Shown: one piece after another, positions 30,270-33,456 of the stretch
Layout: each line of letters opens with the position of its first letter
Position numbering within the stretch: position 1 is the stretch's first letter
Origin: CAYRGC01 sp964423795
GTDB taxonomy: Bacteria; Patescibacteriota; Gracilibacteria; Peribacterales; Peribacteraceae
DNA length: 33,456 bases
Assembly: GCA_964423795.1 (NCBI GenBank)
Contig: CAYRGC010000013.1
Location: 1-33,456 of the forward strand
Direction: 5' to 3'
Notes under the pieces: generated by a model
What the model was told of the DNA's origin: nothing
What the model saw: the letters and a program-made list of their open reading frames with translations, nothing else
The model's database searches: none
Made by a program: the position numbers and the translations under genes

Positions 30270-32048
30270 TCACTTCACCGTCACCGACTTCGCGAGGTTC
30301 CTCGGCATATCAGGGTTCTTGCCGCGGATCACCGCGAGGAAGTACGCGAGCACCTGGATCGGGATGATATTCACGATCGGCTGGGCCGCGTCGGCATCGG
30401 GCGTCTTGATCCATTCGTCGAAGACGTCGTGCCTCGTCGGGCCGACGCCGATGATGAAAGCGCCGCGCGCCTTGAGCTCCTGGGCGTTGCTCAGGATGTC
30501 GTTTTGCACCTCGTCGTTTCCCGTGATAACGATGCACGGCGTCCCTTGCTCGATGAGGGCGATGGGCCCGTGCTTGAGTTCGCCGCTCGCGAATCCCTGC
30601 GCGTGGATGTAGCTCACTTCCTGGATCTTGATCGCGCTCTCGAGGGCCATCGGGTAGTTCCAGCTCTTGCCGATGATGTAGAGGTCCTCCTGGTCCTTGA
30701 TCTTCTCGGCGACTTCCCGGAGACGCTCGACGTAGCGGGGGTTTAACTGGTCGGAGATCTTCGCGGAGGTCTCGAGCAGGAGCGTCTTCGCCTCCTGCAG
30801 GCGGCCCGCGACGGCGTACGCGATCATGAGCAGCACGGCGAGCTGGCCCGTGAGCGCCTTCGTGGAAGCCACGGCGCGCTCGGGACCGGCGTTGATGAGC
30901 AGCGTGAAGTCCGCGAGGCGCGCGATCGTCGATCCCTCGACGTTCACGATGGCGAGCACCTTGGAGCCCTTGCTCTTGGCCACCTGGATCGCCTCGATCA
31001 CGTCCATCGTCTCGCCGCTCTGGCTCACGACGATAATGAGCGATTCCGGCACGAGGAAGTGGTGGAACACCTTAAACTCGCTCGAGGGCACCACGTTGAC
31101 GTGCTTCTCGGCCACGACGGAGAAGAAGTACTCCGCGGCCATGCACGCCTTGTTCGCCGTGCCGCAGGCCGTGAGGATCGTGCCTTTGGCCTTCTTGATG
31201 GCGTCGGCGATGGCGAGGATCTGCGCCTCGTCCTGGTTCACGGCGCGCGCCACGCTCCCCTTCTGTTCCATGATCTCCTTGAGCATGTAGTGCTCGTAGT
31301 CGCCCTTGCCCGCCTGCTCGACGGTCCAGGTGATCGTCACTTCGCGCTTGGGGCGCTCACGGCCGGAATCGATGTCCGTGAAGAGGACGCTCTTGCCGTC
31401 CGTCACGACCATCTCGCCGTCGTCCAGGTACTGCACGGTGCGCGTGTGGGCGAGGAACGCCGGGATGTCCGACGCGACGAAGTACCCCTCGCGATTCTCC
31501 CCGACGCCGACGATCAGCGGCGAGCCCGTGCGCGCCGCGACGAGCGTGCCGGATCCCGTGTGGAGCGCCACGATGGCGTACTTGCCGTGGAACTGCTGGC
31601 AGGCGCGGCGCATGGCCGCGGCGAAATCGCCGTCGGTTTTCAATTCCTCCTCGATCAGGTGCGGGATGATCTCGGTATCCGTCTGGGAGAGGAACGTGTG
31701 CCCCTTCTTCTGGAGCTCGCGGCGGAGGTCCAGGTAGTTCTCGATGATGCCGTTATGGATGACGGCGATCGTGCGGTCGCAGGAGAGGTGCGGGTGGGCG
31801 TTTCCCTCCGTCACGCCGCCGTGCGTGGCCCAGCGGGTATGCGCGATCGCGAGCGAGCAGGCATCGGCGAACCGGTCGCTGTCGACGCCGCCGATGGGGC
31901 CGATCTTCTTCTCCACGCGCAGTCCCTGGTTTGTCTCGCAGGCGATCCCCCACGAGTCGTAGCCGCGGTATTCGAGGTTCTTCAGGCCCTCGATGGCGAT
32001 TTTTCCCGCGTCCTTGCGGGGTCCGACGTATCCGAAGATGCCGCACAT
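30270..32048 (-). CDS. glmS: Glutamine-fructose-6-phosphate aminotransferase
   Basis: It makes glucosamine-6-phosphate from fructose-6-phosphate and glutamine, the first step to UDP-GlcNAc for peptidoglycan and other glycans. The 592-residue protein starts MCGIFGYVG, giving the catalytic Cys at position 2 after Met removal, which fixes the start at 32048. The glutaminase domain (1-~220) has HTRWATHGG and HNGIIENY. Two SIS sugar-isomerase domains follow (TACGTANKACMAAEYFF and SQSGETMDVIEA in the first, IGKSWNYPMALESAIKIQEV in the second), and the C-terminal tail NLAKSVTVK is typical of the family. A -10-like TATACT lies 8 nt upstream. There is no glmS ribozyme before it; the upstream gap is only ~190 nt and shared with rpsT. 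Confidence 0.97.
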   Translation of the reverse strand: MCGIFGYVGPRKDAGKIAIEGLKNLEYRGYDSWGIACETNQGLRVEKKIGPIGGVDSDRFADACSLAIAHTRWATHGGVTEGNAHPHLSCDRTIAVIHNGIIENYLDLRRELQKKGHTFLSQTDTEIIPHLIEEELKTDGDFAAAMRRACQQFHGKYAIVALHTGSGTLVAARTGSPLIVGVGENREGYFVASDIPAFLAHTRTVQYLDDGEMVVTDGKSVLFTDIDSGRERPKREVTITWTVEQAGKGDYEHYMLKEIMEQKGSVARAVNQDEAQILAIADAIKKAKGTILTACGTANKACMAAEYFFSVVAEKHVNVVPSSEFKVFHHFLVPESLIIVVSQSGETMDVIEAIQVAKSKGSKVLAIVNVEGSTIARLADFTLLINAGPERAVASTKALTGQLAVLLMIAYAVAGRLQEAKTLLLETSAKISDQLNPRYVERLREVAEKIKDQEDLYIIGKSWNYPMALESAIKIQEVSYIHAQGFASGELKHGPIALIEQGTPCIVITGNDEVQNDILSNAQELKARGAFIIGVGPTRHDVFDEWIKTPDADAAQPIVNIIPIQVLAYFLAVIRGKNPDMPRNLAKSVTVK

Positions 32049-32056
32049 ATGCGGGG

Positions 32057-32062
32057 AGTATA
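32057..32062 (-). promoter_or_regulatory. Predicted -10 box of glmS
   Basis: TATACT on the minus strand, 8 nt before the ATG. A -35 match is poor and there is no Shine-Dalgarno directly before the start. Confidence 0.45.
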
Positions 32063-32107
32063 AGGAGGGAGAAGCGGAACGGACAGAGGAAAAGGGAGTA
32101 TTTCGAA

Positions 32108-32182
32108 GCAACCAAGCAACCGGGAAACCAGGCAACCGAGAGACAATCCTGGTTGCTTGGTTGCGTAGTTGCTTGGTTTCCG
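32108..32182. repeat. Word-built inverted repeat between divergent glmS and rpsT
   Basis: A perfect 14-bp pairing, 32108-32121 with 32151-32164, is joined by a second related arm pair (around 32123-32136 with 32168-32181). All are built from the words AAGCAACC and GGTTGCTT. The arms alternate, so several exclusive folds are possible. It lies between two divergent promoters. Confidence 0.75.
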
Positions 32183-32196
32183 GACCAGAACTTCCC

Positions 32197-32225
32197 TTTA
32201 CACAGCCCTTCCCTGCCAGTACCCT
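32197..32225 (+). promoter_or_regulatory. Promoter of rpsT
   Basis: -35 TTTACA (32197-32202), 17-nt spacer, -10 TACCCT (32220-32225). The following sequence up to the ATG (CTGCCAGCTCT) nearly repeats that of rplS (CTCCCAGCT). Confidence 0.65.
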
Positions 32226-32236
32226 CTGCCAGCTCT

Positions 32237-32497
32237 ATGCCCATCATCAAGTCCGCCATCAAGCGCGCCCGCCAGAACATCGTCCGTCGCGAGCGTCGCG
32301 TGCCGTACAAGTCCCAGATGAAGACCTTCGTCCGCCAGTTCATGGATCTCGTGAAGGAGGGCAAGGCGGCCGAGGCGCAGGCGCTGCTCCCCAAAGTGCA
32401 GAAGAGCATCGACATGGCCGTGAAGAAGCACATCCTCCACAAGAACACCGCTTCCCGGAAGAAGTCCCGGTTGGCGTTGATGTTGGCGAAGAAGTGA
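32237..32497 (+). CDS. rpsT: 30S ribosomal protein S20
   Basis: S20 binds 16S rRNA early in 30S assembly. The 86-residue, highly basic helical protein matches the family: MPIIKSAIKRARQNIVRRER at the N-terminus, RQFMDLVKEGKAAEAQALLP in the middle, and the C-terminal signature AVKKHILHKNTASRKKSRLA. The start is fixed by the usual MPIIKSA N-terminus and lies 11 nt after the predicted -10. There is no Shine-Dalgarno. It is followed by a long inverted repeat before ruvX. Confidence 0.97.
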   Translation: MPIIKSAIKRARQNIVRRERRVPYKSQMKTFVRQFMDLVKEGKAAEAQALLPKVQKSIDMAVKKHILHKNTASRKKSRLALMLAKK

Positions 32498-32499
32498 CG

Positions 32500-32621
32500 A
32501 CGGGAGGTGTAAGAGGTGTAAAAGGTGGGAGGGAAGTCATGAGTTTTTTGTTGTTGCACAAGGATTGCATCGCACGCTTCTTGTACCTCTGTCACCTTTT
32601 CCACCTCGTACCTTCTCCCGT
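32500..32621. repeat. Long imperfect inverted repeat between rpsT and ruvX
   Basis: The left arm from 32500 (words GGTGTAAGAGGTGTAAAAGGTG) pairs with gaps to the right arm ending at 32621 (words built on ACCTCT, ACCTTTT and CCACCT). The outer 7 bp (32500-32506 with 32615-32621) are perfect. The loop holds a T-run at 32544-32549. Its end touches the ruvX promoter. Confidence 0.6.
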
Positions 32622-32647
32622 GACGGGGAAAGGCTCCTTGCTACAAT
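32620..32647 (+). promoter_or_regulatory. Predicted ruvX promoter
   Basis: -35 GTGACG (32620-32625), 16-nt spacer, -10 TACAAT (32642-32647), 6 nt before ATG 32654. There is no Shine-Dalgarno. Confidence 0.55.
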
Positions 32648-32653
32648 GATTTC

Positions 32654-33040
32654 ATGCGTTTCCTCTCTCTCGACATCGGTGATCGGCGGACCGGCGTCGC
32701 GTACGTCGACGAGGCGATCGGCGTCGTTGTTCCCGTGACGACGATCCGAATAAGCGACCGAGAAGCCCTCGTGCGCGACATCGCGTCGATCGCTTCGGAG
32801 CGGAAGGCTGACAGGTTTGTCGTCGGCATCCCCTTTCTTCCATCGGGTGAGGAGGGCGCGCAGGCGAAGCGCACGCGCGAGGTCATCGTCCTCCTCAAGG
32901 AAATACTTCCCGTCGATGAAGTGGATGAGCGTTTCAGTTCCCATCCCTTACGGGAAAAAGGCGGAAAGGTTCGGGAGGTGTCCGATACCGATACCTGGGC
33001 CGCATGCCAGCTGCTGGATGTCTATCTCTCCAGGAAGTGA
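32654..33040 (+). CDS. ruvX: RuvX/YqgF-family putative Holliday junction resolvase
   Basis: This family belongs to the RNase H fold and is linked to Holliday junction resolution and to 16S rRNA 5'-end maturation. The 128-residue protein has the family markers FLSLDIGDRRTGVAYVDEA (first catalytic Asp), ADRFVVGIPFLPSGEEGAQA, VDEVDERFSS (acidic residue; DERLTT-like) and a final SDTDTWAACQLLDVYL (third Asp). Length is normal. A TACAAT box 6 nt before ATG 32654 supports a leaderless start. Confidence 0.92.
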   Translation: MRFLSLDIGDRRTGVAYVDEAIGVVVPVTTIRISDREALVRDIASIASERKADRFVVGIPFLPSGEEGAQAKRTREVIVLLKEILPVDEVDERFSSHPLREKGGKVREVSDTDTWAACQLLDVYLSRK

Positions 33041-33083
33041 AAAATGAGGATATATTGCCTTACAGATGTGGAAAAAATGATAT

Positions 33084-33111
33084 TTGACATATAAAAAATT
33101 AATAGTATATT
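33084..33111 (+). promoter_or_regulatory. Strong promoter upstream of the sigma region-4-like gene
   Basis: A perfect -35 TTGACA (33084-33089), 16-nt spacer, -10 TATATT (33106-33111), in a very AT-rich stretch. TATTCT at 33108-33113 (18-nt spacer) is an alternative -10. Confidence 0.72.
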
Positions 33112-33117
33112 CTTAAT

Positions 33118-33263
33118 CCTTTGTTCCTTCGACAACCGCCGTTCACATTCGTGTAGATCGTCATCTGTTCGGATGACAGTCCACCCGAATGGATCCGGAA
33201 ACTTTTGCTTCTGTCAATGTTCTGGTAGAACGAAGGTTGTACTTTAACTCTCCCCACGACGCC
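33118..33263 (+). promoter_or_regulatory. Long 5' leader with possible alternative hairpins
   Basis: About 145 nt separate the predicted transcription start from ATG 33264, which is exceptional in a window where leaders are usually under 15 nt. It holds a GTCATC/GATGAC hairpin (about 33160-33177), a GTTCT/AGAAC hairpin (about 33219-33231), and a CCTTCG near 33127 that can pair either locally or with CGAAGG near 33232. This suggests a regulated leader, but no known riboswitch class is recognisable. Confidence 0.4.
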
Positions 33264-33456
33264 ATGCCGACGCCGACTTCCCCCGCCTCCTCCGCGGTTC
33301 AACCCGCCACGCAGATTTCCCTCAATCTGCCCGAGCTGTTGAGCAGTCTGTTTTTGGTCCTGACGGAGAAGGAGGTCGCGGTGGTGAAGAAGCGCTTCGC
33401 CCTCTTCGGTCAGCCGAAGCAGACGCTCGAGCGCATCGGCAAGCAGTTCAAGGTCA
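33264..33456 (+). CDS. N-terminus of a protein with sigma-70 region-4-like helix-turn-helix (cut by window end)
   Basis: The frame stays open from ATG 33264 to the end, giving 64 residues. A Ser/Pro/Thr-rich start leads to LNLPELLSSLFLVLTEKEVA and then VVKKRFALFGQPKQTLERIG with KQFKV. That matches the first helices of sigma-70 region 4 (LTxREREVLxxRFGL...TLEEIGxxFxV). The family's recognition helix would lie just past the window. A sigma factor would have region 2 first, so this is more likely a region-4-only regulator, perhaps with a further domain such as HARE-HTH. It has a strong promoter and a long leader. Confidence 0.7.
   Translation, partial: MPTPTSPASSAVQPATQISLNLPELLSSLFLVLTEKEVAVVKKRFALFGQPKQTLERIGKQFKV

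Noticed and set aside
32049..32236. glmS ribozyme upstream of glmS
   Set aside because: The -10 box lies 8 nt before the start codon, leaving no room for a ribozyme in the leader, and the hairpin further upstream is a simple word-built inverted repeat.
33061..33075. DnaA box (TGTGGAAAA) and possible replication origin in the AT-rich spacer
   Set aside because: It is a single imperfect match with no cluster of boxes and no dnaA or dnaN nearby; the dif-like site suggests that this segment is closer to the terminus.

Overview
The window reads as a chromosomal segment of a GC-rich member of the Candidate Phyla Radiation (Patescibacteria). The placement is inference. It rests on a membrane protein of the VirB6/TrbL-like type common in these genomes, a baseplate-J-like single-pass protein beside pgk, many uncharacterised proteins with serine/alanine-rich tails, and dense packing. 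TGA ends several genes (xer, ruvX, the penicillin-binding protein), so the standard bacterial code is in use and the recoded Gracilibacteria-type code is not. I saw no rRNA, tRNA, CRISPR array, insertion sequence or prophage.

Layout. 1-7 kb: infB (5' end cut by the window), a convergent two-gene operon for a VirB6/TrbL-like membrane protein and an unknown membrane partner, an AT-rich spacer, a winged-helix regulator and rplS. 7-13.4 kb: csaB-like pyruvyl transferase, rarA, a TsaE-HD fusion, an M23 peptidase, a NIF3/CutA-like protein and a WecA/TagO-type glycosyltransferase. 13.6-18 kb: pgk, the baseplate-J-like protein, a SanA/YdcF-like protein and a Xer tyrosine recombinase with a dif-like site directly in front. 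18-21.7 kb: two uncharacterised genes separated by a strongly structured RNA locus. 21.7-24.2 kb: tyrS, two tandem homologous small RNA genes and an RluD-type pseudouridine synthase. 24.2-33.5 kb: a FecR-like surface protein, a PilB/GspE-type ATPase, a class B penicillin-binding protein, glmS, rpsT, ruvX and the start of a gene with a sigma-70 region-4-like helix-turn-helix.

Themes. Envelope genes are scattered throughout: GlmS makes the amino-sugar precursor, the WecA-like and CsaB-like enzymes point to a secondary cell-wall polymer, the penicillin-binding protein and M23 peptidase act on peptidoglycan, and the FecR-like and VirB6-like proteins sit in or on the membrane. Most genes seem to be transcribed from sigma-70-like promoters whose -10 box ends only 6-10 nt before the start codon, with no Shine-Dalgarno sequence, so leaderless translation appears to be the rule. 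Ten boundaries between transcription units carry long imperfect inverted repeats built from short repeated words.

The strongest new signals are: (1) a 28-bp dif-like site whose sequence contains the predicted -10 box of the adjacent xer gene, marking a probable replication terminus and suggesting autoregulation; (2) two tandem ~100-nt small RNA genes with a 27-nt identical promoter region, diverged bodies and covarying hairpins; (3) a ~200-nt three-hairpin RNA with the best Shine-Dalgarno in the window in front of a five-codon ORF; (4) the word-built inverted repeats.
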